From NCBI GenBank assembly GCA_950295325.1, contig OX485806.1, forward strand, positions 21,020,001 through 21,080,000: a stretch of DNA of 60,000 nt. The letters run 5' to 3'. Source of the stretch: Polytrichum commune (taxonomy: Eukaryota; Streptophyta; Polytrichopsida; Polytrichales; Polytrichaceae). Within the stretch, counting starts at the first letter, position 1, and every line of letters begins with the position of its first letter. Of the stretch, positions 1 to 11,351 are shown in pieces. Made by a program: the position numbers and the translations under genes. The notes beneath the pieces are model-generated. The model made no database searches, was not told the DNA's origin, and saw nothing but the letters and a program-made list of their open reading frames with translations.

Positions 1-152
1 GGAAAACCAGTGCAAGGTGAATTTTCTAAATTCGCATCGGCTCATGCGAGGGGAATGTACATCTCCACATTTAGTACAAACAAACATTGCAGCCCTAGGT
101 ATTTAATATGATTCAGATACGGCAAAGACGTGTGAGTGAGAAGAAATAGTAC

Positions 153-899
153 CGTGGCCCTTAAGGATGCGGAGAACCTTGCTACCAGTGACACTGTTGA
201 CCTGGGCAATACCGTGGGAATCCCTCAGGATCACACCGATTTGGGAAGGAGTCAAACCCTTCTTTGCGAGCTTGCAAATGTGCTCCTCAACCTCGGAGGT
301 CGTGATCTTCAACCACGATGGGGGGCTCCTCTTGTACGGCAGAGCCGATGAGGACATGCCCTTCCTGGATCCAAATGCCCAAAAAATCATTATCAGCCTA
401 TGCCAATTGCAGACACCGAATATGACCATAAACATCCAATCGATCGTCCTAAACCCTGAACTACATTGACTCAATACAAACCTGGACACAACATGACGAG
501 AAATGCTTGTGACATTAGGAAACACGATGAGGACCTAAACAAGGACCATTGACATATGGTTTACGCCATGAAATACGACGGCAAACATCAACGGTAAACA
601 TCAACCCATGCAAATTCAGATGCTACAACCCTAAACCCTAATCTACATTGGAGACGACTCGGTTTAAACCCGTACAGAATATGAAAAGAATGCTTGTAGC
701 ACGAAAAATTACAATGCGTACATAGACACATACGGACCTTCAAAATTTACAGACCTGGATCGACATGCCATATTACAAACCCTAAGATACAAGGACAAAG
801 CCCTGGCATCTTTGAGCTTTCCAACATCGTGTTTTTCTAACTCAATCCAATAGGTGCATTGGCGGAGGCCGCTTACCCGGAACTATGCATACGCCCCAT
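153..899 (-). CDS. RPS13: 40S ribosomal protein S13 (uS15), 5' part, gene runs off left edge
   Basis: Small-subunit cytosolic ribosomal protein of the uS15 family. Coding exon 1 is 899-877 and reads MGRMHSSG up to a GTAAGC donor. Exon 2 is 364-153 after a CAG acceptor at 367-365. Both junctions keep frame: exon 1 ends in GG and exon 2 begins G-AAG. The joined product contains [38 protein letters not shown] and [15 protein letters not shown], the hallmark N-terminal half of plant RPS13. Exon 2 stops in phase 1 at a GT donor (152-151). No match to the remaining part (from about residue 80) lies in 1-150, so the 3' exons must be outside the window. Intron 1 is 512 bp and carries telo-boxes. Nothing in the visible part is broken. 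The Asn in AQVNSV, where plants usually have Lys, is a small oddity. Confidence 0.93.
633..784 (-). promoter_or_regulatory. Telo-box cluster in RPS13 intron 1
   Basis: Intron 1 of RPS13 contains AAACCCTA at 633-640, directly preceded by a CCCTA, and again at 777-784. A near match lies around 447-454. First-intron telo-boxes fit the regulation of plant translation genes, where promoter and first intron often act together. Their role here is inferred. Confidence 0.5.
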
Positions 900-1031
900 G
901 ATGGCGGGCTGGAGTGGACACGGGCGAGCGCCAACAAGGAGGCCGAGCTAAGCTCAAGGCGAGTGCAGCAAAAGAGGAGTCCAGCGGCGGGAGCGGTGAC
1001 CATATACTCCAAAACCCTCGTTTCAGGATTT

Positions 1032-1039
1032 TAGGGTTT
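1032..1039 (-). promoter_or_regulatory. Telo-box upstream of RPS13
   Basis: TAGGGTTT on the plus strand is AAACCCTA on the RPS13 strand, about 135 bp upstream of the start codon. Telo-boxes are known elements of plant ribosomal-protein promoters. The motif is seen directly; its function here is inferred. Confidence 0.6.
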
Positions 1040-1295
1040 GCAATTGAGGGGAGAGACCCTGATACCCGGCGGGTAGGAACGACCAGCGGGTATGATCCGA
1101 GGGCCATAACCATCGCCCTCCTCCTCCGGAGTTTGGTGAGACAAATAGCTAACCTACTTGAAGGATGGGTTTACACTAGGGTCCAAGACCAAAGCAACTC
1201 CAAATTTGAGCTATTTTATAGGTCGAGAACAAACTTTTCGACCCAATGAATTTACACCTAGAGTTTCTTTGCTCTTCAAGTTGGACTTTGGTGTA

Positions 1296-3319
1296 CAGTA
1301 CCCTCCAACATGTCTTGCAACCATTTTCTGAACTCTTGAAATTCTCTCATTCATTTTCAATATGGGAGTATTTTATCAAATTTATCCTATTAAATCTTTT
1401 GTGTTACGGACCCTTCACGTGTTCATAAAATGTCAATGTCAAAAAATGAAATCTCTATTTTTGGTGAATTATTTTATCTTATTCACTTAATTTCAAAAAA
1501 AAATAACTGAGAAACATATATGATGAATTTTAAAAAATTGATTGCACCAATTTATAGGATATATCATTGTTCACATTCTTGGTATTCCAAAGATGCAAAC
1601 TATGTAGGTAAAATCCTCCCCTATGTGGCTCTAAAGTATTTTCATAGTTTCCATTCATTCATATTCTAGGCTAAGGAAATCAAACTCATATATTAAATCA
1701 AAATTTGATCAAATAAAGTCAAATAAGGTATCATTACAAAGCTATAGTAGTATAGAAGCCTAATATGATATGAAGTTTACAATATGTCTTACTCACTAAC
1801 AAATATTCTTCAGTAAAATGGAACATCTACTACCATCGAGTGCTACCACCTTGAGTTGCTATTACAACTTTCATCCGGGTTGGCATTGTTGAAATCAACT
1901 TCTTGATGCTTTCTTGAGGTATATCCTCCCAAGCCAGATTGACCGATGTCCACATTTCGTCTTTGTTTCGTGGTCTATTCTCTGTTGCACTTGATCTTTA
2001 ACTTGCTTCCATACATTCTCTATAGGATTAAGGTCAGGAGAATTTGGTGGCCATTGAAGCTTTTTCAATCCAAGTTGCTCTCTCCAATCTTTTTGTATAT
2101 TACTACCATGTATTGGAGCACCATCCTCCATTAAAATAGGTGCTCATACAGTGGTCATGGTGCCAATAATAATGCTCTAATGCTCCTTGAGATACTATCT
2201 CTACAAAGTCTTTGGCAGTGCGTCTATTAAAAGGAATTAACACCAAATAAGACTTAGAAGAGCCAGTGATAGCACCCCATACCATAATTGAAGTCCTTCC
2301 AGATTTGAATGTAGGTGCTAAGCAATTGTAGTTGTAGCGTTCATATGCTTTTCGCCAGACACGAATTTGGCGTGATGGTTTTCCAACTTCAAAGGATGAC
2401 TCATCGGTCCAAATCACATTACTCCAATCGTCAATCGTCCAATGCAAGTGCTCCTTTGCAAAAGCCAACCTCTTTGCCTTGTGTATGTCACTCAAGAATG
2501 GTTTCTTCACTGCAATGCAATTGTTAACGCCAAGCTCATGAAGCTCTTTACGTAAAGTTGACATGCCCACGGAAGATGTCACATTGGTGCACAATTCTGT
2601 AAGAGGAGCATGACGATTACTACTAAGACCTCTATGGAGCTTTCTCCTATCTCGATCACTCATGTTTTTCGGCCTACCGGACCTACTTGCTGGCAATACA
2701 GAGCCACTAATTCTAAATCGCTTGAGAATCCTTGAAATAGTCGATTTTGGCCTTCCTACAATGTTTCCAATTTCACTCACTGACATGCCACCTTTTTGCA
2801 TACCAACTATCATGTGTCGTATATCATTTGATACATAACTCCTTGTCATGGTGCACAATCCTCAAACAACACTTACATGCACAAAAAGTTTGATAATAAA
2901 AGTCCTAACAACAACAAATAAACGATATGTTTGACAAATAGGACTTGTTGCACACAATTTTTCTAAAAAATGTGTACCATCAAGATGACTTGCAAACAAG
3001 TATGTGTATCTCTGGACCCTCCCAAGCTCAAACGTACTCAAAATCTGATATCCCATAGAAGAAGTGATCACATGAAGAAGGGTACCCTTTTCCAAGATTT
3101 TTAAGTATGATGGCAATTTTGGTGGACACATGGCAATGGATGCCTCTTTATATTTAGAAAATCCATGGTGTATGAAGGTAACTGGAACACCTTGCATGAT
3201 GCAAAATATCTCATGGAGATGTGATAAAATCATGCCAACACCATCATTCTAAATAAGGCCATGGGATATGTTTTAAGTGAAAAAACAGAGTGTGTTGCAA
3301 CACTTGTTACAGGGTACTG
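1296..3319 (-). mobile_element. Tc1-type (DD34E) DNA transposon, full length but inactivated
   Basis: A 2024-bp element bounded by imperfect terminal inverted repeats. The left end (from 1296) starts CAGTACCCT and later reads TTGCAAC...TCTG. The right end, read inward from 3319 on the minus strand, starts CAGTACCCTGTAACAAG and also continues TTGCAAC...CTCTG. The repeats match over roughly 35 bp. Both ends are flanked by TA (1294-1295 and 3320-3321), the hallmark target duplication of Tc1/mariner elements. The transposase lies on the minus strand (2858-1895). About 600 bp (left) and 460 bp (right) of subterminal DNA hold no recognised gene. The left end is about 400 bp upstream of the RPS13 start codon. 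Confidence 0.88.
1895..2858 (-). pseudogene. Tc1 family transposase, frameshifted
   Basis: Cut-and-paste transposase of the Tc1/mariner superfamily. The N-terminal part (from ATG at 2858) has paired-type helix-turn-helix sequence (MSVSEIGNIVGRPKSTISRI) followed by a basic SRSGRPKNMSDRDRR linker. The catalytic core shows WTDESSFE (first Asp), MEDGAPIH (second Asp) and PPNSPDLNPIENVW (Glu). Exactly 34 residues separate the second Asp from the Glu, so this is DD34E, the Tc1 type rather than the DD39D type typical of plant mariner-like elements. The reading frame shifts between about 2160 and 2131: the upstream frame runs on to 2103 without the second Asp, and the downstream frame (2131-1895) carries it. 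No other stop interrupts the pieces, so inactivation may be fairly recent. The protein would have been about 320 residues. Confidence 0.88.
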
Positions 3320-3498
3320 TACATCCATTCTAACGTATGTAGCCCTATTGTAGAAGTTGTTAGCTTCACAAACAAATTTGATTTTTGGTTCAATATGATA
3401 ACTATTTCATTCAATTAGCAACTGCAAATTATGAAGATTTATCCTTTAAAGGTTCCAAATCAATGTTGACATGCAATATGCGTTATAATAGGTAAAAG

Positions 3499-3502
<4 letters not shown>

Positions 3503-3529
<27 letters not shown>
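3503..3529. repeat. (CT)13 microsatellite
   Basis: An uninterrupted run of CT dinucleotides in gene-free DNA downstream of the Tc1 element. Confidence 0.95.
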
Positions 3530-5107
3530 ATGTATTCTACATATATACACTTCATACCTTCTGAAAGTACATATGTTATTTGTTACATATATATACACCT
3601 ATTATTTGGGTTCACCTTAGAGTTGTTAATAAAATATATGAATATGAGAGCCAAACCATGAGCTCTTGTTCTCTAATTTAGTTAGAGAGAGCCCTTTACT
3701 TTTACATGAACTCAACAATGTCAATACAAGAGCTCTTTCTATTTGTACATTGCTTAAGAAGTTTAAAGATGTGAAGATGGGAAACGATAAGAAGCCAAAT
3801 CCCAATGTTGAGGAGAAGGTACAAAGTTGTTATGGGATCCTAGGATTTTACTCAAAAATTGGTTGGACGGTGAAACAAAACATGAAGCAATTTTGGTAGT
3901 TTGTTTAAGTGGTTGTGATTTTCTTGTTTTAGTATGTAGAATCTACTACATGTTGACATTGGTGACAAATATGCATTGTCCTAAAACACATGTAGTTCAT
4001 TCCACTAACACACATTTTGTGGGGATCATGGGCACATGTAAGAAATGCATTCATATGTAACAATTTACACGTAATGATCAAGAAATGGACGACCATCTAT
4101 GGCATTACACTTGCGATGTTTTAATTCTTCGTTATATTATTGTGTGCTTCATATACTTTTTTGTTTCGCTTGACGAAACATTTGTTTTTTGGGCTTGACC
4201 TTCTGATTGTTGGTCCTTGATTGGGCATTGATAAATGGCAAACATGGAGTTGTGATGACCTAACATATGCTCCATTGATCTAGTCGGAAAACACTTGCAC
4301 CTCCAAAAACAATTACAAGGTTTTGTTGTTTCATGGCTATGCTAAGGATGATGACCATGCGACACTTAAGGTACTCCTACCATAAACAATGATCCTAACA
4401 AAGGTATTTAAAGTTTTCACTCAATACTGAGCAATAATTGGATCATCTTGCATCCTTCGATGAATCCTATCATTGTGAGACTTCCTTTTTGCTTGTGGTT
4501 ACTTTTTGGATTACTGTACTAATAGCAAGTGCATAAAGACCATGTGTACTTGATTTGTGTCGGACAAGGTTATACAATAGATTGTGTTTATTACATCAAT
4601 TATGCGATAGTGAAAAGAAACACGCCTATCCTATATAACTTTAGCAAGAAGGGCCATCTTCTTGATTCTAGAGGGTATTGTCTTTACTAAACCCTATTCT
4701 TGTGAGGAGTGTTTGCTTGGAACAAATTTTGCCACAATAACCACAAGAGATAATCTAACTAAGACGAGAGCAGACCTCTAAACTATTCTCTCCGTGTTTG
4801 TGAGCACACATGCCCTCTCACCGTTTCATAATGTTAAGGTTTGCGACATAAATACATGGATTTGAAACATGACAATATCTCCACCCTCTTCAGACATGAA
4901 TGAGGGAAATAACATAAGGGCACTTCTAGCTCCAATGCATTATTTTGACAATTGGATTGGATTGGAAAAAATGTCTCATTTGGTTAGCAATTGCAAATCA
5001 CAAAGAATTATCAGTCCAATGGTTTCATAAGAGTGACCACGTAAAGTCCCGCATGTCGTAATGAGAAAGCAACACAAATATGTATTATGAAAGAACCGAG
5101 AGCTCAG
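3530..5107. other. Intergenic stretch, no gene recognised
   Basis: Only short open frames occur (for example 3666-3899 and 3827-4060), without recognisable motifs or gene-like splice structure. No transposon ends were found by eye. Confidence 0.5.
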
Positions 5108-5290
5108 CATAACATTATTAAACAATGTGCATTTGTTCCTTCATGTGGGCCCTAAGAATATGACCATGAGATGCCCCGACCTAGTGCAAGGAGACTCCAA
5201 TTAAGTATGAATGTGCACTAGGTTGAGGCATCCCATGGTTATATTCTCATAGTCCACATGAACGAAGGCACGTTGCTTAATAATATTATG
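5108..5290. repeat. Foldback (inverted repeat with about 80-nt arms)
   Basis: Arm 1 is 5108-5188 and arm 2 is 5214-5290. Arm 2 reverse-complemented aligns along nearly the whole of arm 1 with scattered mismatches. Shared blocks include TTCATGTGG, GAATAT.ACCATG.GATGCC and ACCTAGTGCA. The loop is only about 25 nt. A transcript from either strand would fold into a long imperfect hairpin. It could be a palindromic MITE or an evolving microRNA-like precursor; the sequence alone does not decide. Confidence 0.75.
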
Positions 5291-8200
5291 GGATAACTCC
5301 CAAAGATCAAAGGAGTGTTTGTCGTGATATCCTTACTGCACGAGCATTGTGACATAGTGAAGGTGAAGTGGGTAACATATATGATGGACTCAATTCAACA
5401 AACTCAATAATCAAGCAATCCTACTAGTAGAGGGTAGAGAATTTGACCTAAGGAAGAAGAAATAAGATAAACTTCGATTCTCGATGATGAGGCAAAGCTT
5501 AGAAGCCCTACTAAATACTCACATCCTTTCATCGGCCTCCACCTAGACACCCATGTATTTGCCCACCTCGATTCACATACCCTCACATACCACCCCCGAG
5601 CATGTTTTCCAACATACTAGCCACAACCAAACCCAAAATAATAAAATGGCTTAATAACCCGTGTGTTGATTGTTCCCTCTCCAATCACTTATGGTCAACA
5701 TCCCAATGCATAGATCAACAAATCACACAAACCCTCAAACTATGATACAATCAATACATAGGCAATCAAAGAAAACACACCATATGGCCCACCCAATTCC
5801 CCTCCCCCCTTTGCAACCTTTGTCCACTACAAAAAACCGACACTTGCCTCCACCTACTCTCTATGTGCATGAACACCACCCTCAATAACATTCGAACAAC
5901 AAGACACAACAAAGTTGTATGACAAATACACAAACTACTTCTCTCCCACTCCTCAACAAGAGACACGTTCCTAATTAACACCGACACACACCTTGGAAGC
6001 CTCCCAAAGAACACAAGCCTTCCATGGCTAGACACGTGCCTCTCCTCCACAAGACCATGACAATGCCTTGCTAGATGCAACTCCTGACATGCTTGTCATC
6101 AACACCACCTCCCTAGAGAAAACCACACATTACACCACCCAAAACTCGAGCCTATAATTGATCGAATTCACATTTTGTCAAGATTGTGACCCCACCCCCA
6201 CCACCCAACGGAAAAAAAAAAAAAAAAAAAAACTAAAATACCAATGCTTAGTGGACGCACTAGAAGAGGTTGAATGGTGTATAGCACTTGATATCCTCAC
6301 AATAGCCATCCAAGGAGGCATCCAAGGAGGCATCCACATGAACAACATCGCCGACCTCTTTGAACAATGTTGTATCCCTTTGATGCATGCAACAAATCCA
6401 CCCGATAGTTATGAAATATCTCACACTACTCATGCTCAACAAACGAGGATTCAAACCATCAGCCACAAGTACTTCCTACCTAAACAAATACAAGCAACAA
6501 ATCTTATAAGTGCACCCTACAACATGATTCCCAAACCCATGCAAATAGCTTAGAGAAAGGGATAGCCAAATCCTCAGGTTGCAATGGGCCAAGACTACAT
6601 GCCCTTGTAAAACCCACCCTTGAAATATGCAACATTGGCAAGCAAAATAATATCCCCAACTAGACCTACAATGCCCATGTCATTTACCACTATAGAGACC
6701 ACCTTTAGTAAGGGGCAATAGCATTTGTCCCATAGCCTTGCTTAGCAACCATGCTCTAGGTTCACATGTGAGCTAGTGGCTATGATCAAGGTGAAACGTC
6801 CCTCGTTCATGCCAACACTAGTGGTTGGTGCCGTCTTTCTCTTGACACATGGCAAGATTATTCCAAATATTTGTTTCAAACCAAAAATAGTTGTGGGTCA
6901 TATTATCAATATTAATATTGAACAAGTTACAAATCTATATATAGAAATGCTAGAAGCTAAAAATATATTTGGTCAAAGATTATGAGATAGTTGATTCTCT
7001 TACACATGTGCTAAAACTCTACCCTCTGTGTAAGTTGCATCTATGAAAGGGCGGAAGAGTTTAGAGGGGAAAAAACCAACTAATATTGCAATACTAAGAA
7101 TGTGTGGGCACCTACTATGGGAGACATCACCTCTAGAATTATTGAGGTATGTGGGTGTCATTCAATTATTTTTCTTGATCGGCCACCTATATTTGAAAGG
7201 TGTGTGGATCAAATAACAAACATCATAAAATATTGTTTATTGGACTACGTCCTCAAATTTCATTAATTACTTCACCCTCAACAATGAAAACAATTAGGAG
7301 GACCCATTCAATTAAAGAAGCAACAAACATACATTTTTTTATAGCCATAAAGTACACAAGGTAAGGTCCGATTCTTGATCCGATACTTCATCATAGAGTT
7401 CGTAATGCAACACAAGTGTCACAATGTAAATCTAATTGGTAGAAGTTGGAGAACATACAAATCAAACCGAATAACACCCACATACCTTTAGGTTGTTATA
7501 CGGAAAATGATGAAAATAAGTTGATTTGGCCGGGAACTAGTGGCTTGAAATTTGTGCAATGTTTTATAGGAACAGAGTAGTGGAAATGGCGAGGAATGCA
7601 AGTTGTTTCATAAATTTGTTCCATGTAAATAACCAAATACGATTTCCCAAAGAGGCAAGTAAGTCAACTCCCTTACTTGTACAATAAAGGCTCCCTAATT
7701 TGAGCATCAAACTATCCTACTTTGCATACAAATGCACGCAAAACGATTAACTCAATGACACCCAAATGTGGTTGCAAATGTTGTGAAACAACACCTAGCC
7801 AACGATGAACTCCATCCTTTTGGAGCCACCACTTTCACAATTAGCCATTTTGGGTCCTACAATAATCATTCTACCCTACTCTAGTGCACTAGTAGTGGTC
7901 ATTAACTGTTTTTAGGTTTTCTACCTTAGAGGTGTTTGTAATGGGAACATGTGGTCTTGCTCTAACTGATACCCCCTTCCCACTCGACTTTAGCTGAGCC
8001 TAAAAGTTGGTTCTAAGAACACGGCCTTCACATCATCGACACTATCTAGTCCCGAGCCTAGTTGGCAAATGACGTGGCATGGCTTAAAAGTGGAGATTCT
8101 AAGCCTCAAGCACCGACCCTCCCATCGGTACCTAGACACGAGGCAAGAATGTCACTTCCTGCCTTTGTGATTGGTTGCTATTAGTCTTAGCCATGAGGGC

Positions 8201-8540
8201 ACGAGGAGCTCCATCACCAGAAACTGATGGTAAGATAAATGAGTAGTAAGGCATTTGGGGGTGGGACAAAAACTATCCAACATTCATTGCTTGATAGATA
8301 AAACAATGAGCATGTGTGAAAACTACTTAACTAAAACCTATTCGAAAATCTTCAGTGCAAGTTCTTGTAGATGCATTGGGATAGCTAGATGCCTCTGCTA
8401 TAACCGAGAGAGCTTTACTTGGTTTTTTAGAAAGACTTTGATTATTTGGTAAAGTCAGGTGGGAAGGGGGCATTAGAACCTTTGATTGTGTACATTGATT
8501 TAGGCCACCTTTGGGAGGTCATTAGAATTAGAATAATAAG
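5291..8540. other. Intergenic stretch, no gene recognised
   Basis: Includes a C-rich section (about 5500-6150), an A-run of about 20 at 6212-6231 and a short tandem repeat of GGAGGCATCCAA near 6307-6333. An open frame at 6158-6553 exists mainly because the A-run reads as poly-lysine. Nothing resembles a known protein family. The rest is AT-rich and may be decayed transposon sequence. Confidence 0.45.
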
Positions 8541-8555
8541 CTCACAACATGGGGG

Positions 8556-8585
8556 TTCTCTCTCTCTCTCTCACACACACACACA
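8556..8585. repeat. Compound (TC)n-(AC)n microsatellite
   Basis: A CT tract runs directly into an AC tract about 200 bp upstream of the RPL35A start codon. CT-rich tracts are common near plant transcription starts, but a role here is not shown. Confidence 0.85.
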
Positions 8586-8673
8586 ATATGGGTAGCATGT
8601 AACCCTGTTGGGAACGTGACAATGGGAACGTGACGCTCCCAAGCGTGCTGCGGGGGCGCATATGGGGCGGCAG

Positions 8674-8681
8674 AAACCCTA
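8674..8681 (+). promoter_or_regulatory. Telo-box in RPL35A promoter/leader
   Basis: AAACCCTA lies 99 bp upstream of the start codon. A second copy in intron 1 (8902-8909) sits between coding exons 1 and 2. The arrangement parallels RPS13. Confidence 0.6.
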
Positions 8682-8779
8682 GTTGCGCCTCTCTTTGGCT
8701 CGTCCCTCGCTCCGAGTTAGCGCAAGCGCCATCGTCATTGTCCCTCCCGCACAGCGGCGGTGCATCAATCCATCTCACC

Positions 8780-9736
8780 ATGGTGGAACGCAAGGGAGAA
8801 CGCGTCAGGTATTCTGATGTGCTTTTGTGCATCTCGAATTTTCTCCTCAATCCCTCCCCCACACATCGAAAGCCTGCATATTGAAAACCCTCGGGGGAAA
8901 GAAACCCTATCTCTCCTTCACTCGGAATGCTCTGACTGGGTTTTTGTGTGACTTTCTTCCATCAGGTTGTACGTGCGGGCAACCATCCTCGGGTACAAGA
9001 GGTATGTTTCAGTATGTTTCAGTTGAACATGTTATTGACTGGGCATTCTAGGTTACGAGGATTTTGCCAGACTCTATTCCCAATCGGTAGTCTGGAGAGC
9101 CGTAATGTGTTTGAAGTAATAATCCTAAGGTAGGTATATGGAGCTAAAGATCGCTTACGAAACATTTAAATAGCACTTAAACCGCAATGCTGGAGTGTGG
9201 CAAACTTTGGGCTATTAGGCTTCTATTCTGAGAGTTTGTTTGCGGGCATGCAGGTCCAAGTCAAACCAGTACCCAAGCACATCTCTTCTTCAGATCGAGG
9301 GAGTGAACACCCCCGAGGAGGTGAACTGGTACCTTGGAAAGAGGTTGGCCTACGTATACAAGGCCAAGACCAAGAAGAATGGATCCCAGTTCCGTTGTAT
9401 TTGGGGCAAGGTTGCCCGTCCACACGGTAACAGTGGAGTTGTCCGTGCCAGATTCAGGAGTAACCTGCCTCCTGCTTCCTTGGTACGCCCAAATGCTACC
9501 ATGCTGCTTTAGGTTTAGGTGTGTTGAGGATGTTAGTAGGCACAAGTTGGAAACCCTAATTCCAGAAGTAAACCACGTGGTTTATTAGGTCAGGCTCCGG
9601 TAAAATGGTTTTGCATGACATTTACTTCCACCCTAAGATAGAGAAGTGTTGTTGTCAAGGTTCTGAATAGCTCATGTGTGGTTTGTGGTAACAGGGTGCC
9701 AGAGTCAGGGTGTTCATGTACCCCAGCCGCATTTAA
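8780..9736 (+). CDS. RPL35A: 60S ribosomal protein L35a (eL33)
   Basis: Cytosolic large-subunit ribosomal protein, complete at 111 aa, the usual plant length. Coding exons are 8780-8808, 8966-9001, 9254-9482 and 9695-9736, totalling 336 nt with the TAA stop. All introns are GT-AG and all phases agree: three AG|G or G|G type junctions rebuild Arg and Leu-Gly codons. The product begins [20 protein letters not shown], continues KRSKSNQYP...IEGVNT...[21 protein letters not shown] and [17 protein letters not shown], and ends [12 protein letters not shown], matching the eL33 family along its whole length. A likely fifth, non-coding exon follows an intron that begins four bases after the stop codon. 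Telo-boxes are present upstream and in intron 1. The gene appears functional. Confidence 0.96.
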
Positions 9737-9740
9737 GCAG

Positions 9741-10042
9741 GTGAGAAATCTTTTATTACTAAAATTATACAAAGATAGAAATTTCGTGCTGTAAAGAAAT
9801 TAGTTTTTGCCAACTGGCACAGTTGAAGTAGAATTCTGGAATGCTCTGGTATAAACGAAGGGTATCTGGTGATTTTATGTAGTCTAATCTTTATCTACAA
9901 CGGATTAACCGCTTCTGTACTAGTATTAAATTAGTGTGCTGTGTTAATTGTAAAGTTGAGCATGACGCAACACATGTTCAACATGACACAAGTGTTCAGC
10001 TCATGTATGGCTATACATGACTTCATGTTTCTGTCGATGCAG
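9741..10042 (+). other. Probable 3'UTR intron of RPL35A
   Basis: CAG|GTGAGA at 9738-9746 is a strong donor four nt after the stop codon, and TCGATGCAG|G ends at 10042. Because the exon junction would lie within about 50 nt of the stop, it should not provoke nonsense-mediated decay. This is prediction from splice signals only. Confidence 0.55.
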
Positions 10043-10947
10043 GTTTAGTGTCTGCAGACAGGAGAAGCGTGCATGAAAATTCTGTTGGGATATGGAAGAT
10101 TAGTGACAGGCTTTTGTGTTTGTAGAAGCGTAGTGGTGGGATGTGATGTTAACATTCTCTACATCCTGGGAGCATTTTTGAATTATAATTCTCAAGATAC
10201 TGTGTCGACCCCCAAGCTTAATTGTTGAAATGACGGGATCTAGCCCTTGAGCCCACTCTGCATGATTGTGTGTATATATTTAGTTCTGGTCTCATACTAA
10301 ATAGAATTGTCTGCTCTTTCTGCGAGGATGCTGTTGCGCTTGGACTATAATGTTTCTATGAAATAGTTTGTGTTTGGAGGATACTAAATCGAATCGCGTT
10401 AAGCTTCCTATTATCTAACAATTCATTATCTGACTTGTTTGAATGCCTTGAGCAAGTACTAACTATTTCGGAATAATTATCCAGTATATTTTGACCACGC
10501 TCAGTTTTAAGCTACAGTTAGTTTACGGCGTAGTTGTCATGGACCTAATTCTGGGTGGATGTCGGTGTCATGGATAATGTCATACGTTCCCGACCGAGCT
10601 TGACCTAATCGCAATGCGGATCTCATATATGTCTCCCTCTTGAGTTGGAATATGTGGATATTGCTGCAATGTGTTCTTAGATCGAACACAATCCTGAAGG
10701 ATTACTCAATTCTGAAAGATTCTGAAAGTTTTAAAGAGTACTGCTCTCTGTAGTACAGATGTCCTCGGCTTTGTAACGTAGCTGATTTCCAAATAGAGAT
10801 TTGTACACGCGCGTGTATTTTTCATTTTTAACGTATGTGGTGCACCGAAGTGTACTGGGACAATATCTTGCGGAAGTTTTCAACTACGGCGATCAGCATA
10901 TCTGTAACTATTGTTGGAGTAAACTATGAAGTAGCACACTCGAATAA
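10043..10947. other. RPL35A 3' region and intergenic DNA
   Basis: The first 250-350 bp probably hold the RPL35A 3'UTR. No further gene was recognised. Confidence 0.45.
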
Positions 10948-11351
10948 AGGCCACTTTACACATGAGTCAAGAGCTGTGACCATGAAATTATGGGAGCTCA
11001 ATAGAAATCCCCAAAGGCCGTTCAAGACACTTCTAAAACTATCTACTGTATTGTGATGTAATATGTGGCTGGACACTCAACCAAATGCTATGTCATTGTA
11101 GTTCTATTCATGCAGCCTCCTCGCACATGATAAAATGGAATAAATCAACGGTTGTGAGATTTCGAAGTGCCATGATCTTGCGGTTTTTTTGTTAGCCCTC
11201 CCACTGCATGGAACTGGAGAGTAGGCGAAATCGAACATGTTGTTCCCTGAAGTGGTGTGAAGCGAACTTGGACTGGCTCAGCCTTTTCCACTAATGACAG
11301 TGCTTGAAGGGCAATGATCGCGGGCCCTCAATCTCGTGTGTCGAGTGGCCC
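10948..11351 (-). mobile_element. Harbinger-like MITE, family A
   Basis: 404 bp flanked on both sides by TAA (10945-10947 and 11352-11354). The left end reads AGGCCACTTTACACATGAG; the right end read inward is GGGCCACTCGACACACGAG. Internal sequence matches the copies at 29775 and 39493, but in reverse orientation. A 3-bp TAA duplication with GGGCC-type ends is typical of PIF/Harbinger-derived MITEs. No coding capacity. Confidence 0.8.

Noticed and set aside
914-1249. 111-aa open frame on the plus strand upstream of RPS13
   Set aside because: It overlaps the RPS13 promoter and leader, has no family motif and its composition follows GC-rich leader DNA.
2862-3233. 123-aa open frame on the minus strand inside the Tc1 element
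   Set aside because: It lies in the 5' subterminal region, shows no domain and ends with a stop just before the transposase start; probably chance.
3666-4060. Two overlapping 77-aa open frames
   Set aside because: Low-complexity AT-rich sequence, no motif, no splice context.
6158-6553. 131-aa open frame with poly-lysine
   Set aside because: The lysines come from a long A-run; no conservation signal recognised.
9240-9588. Alternative frames over RPL35A exon 3
   Set aside because: They are shadows of the spliced RPL35A frame, which is supported on every codon.
10835-11056. 73-aa open frame near 10.9 kb
   Set aside because: Half of it lies in the MITE at 10948-11351; no protein features.
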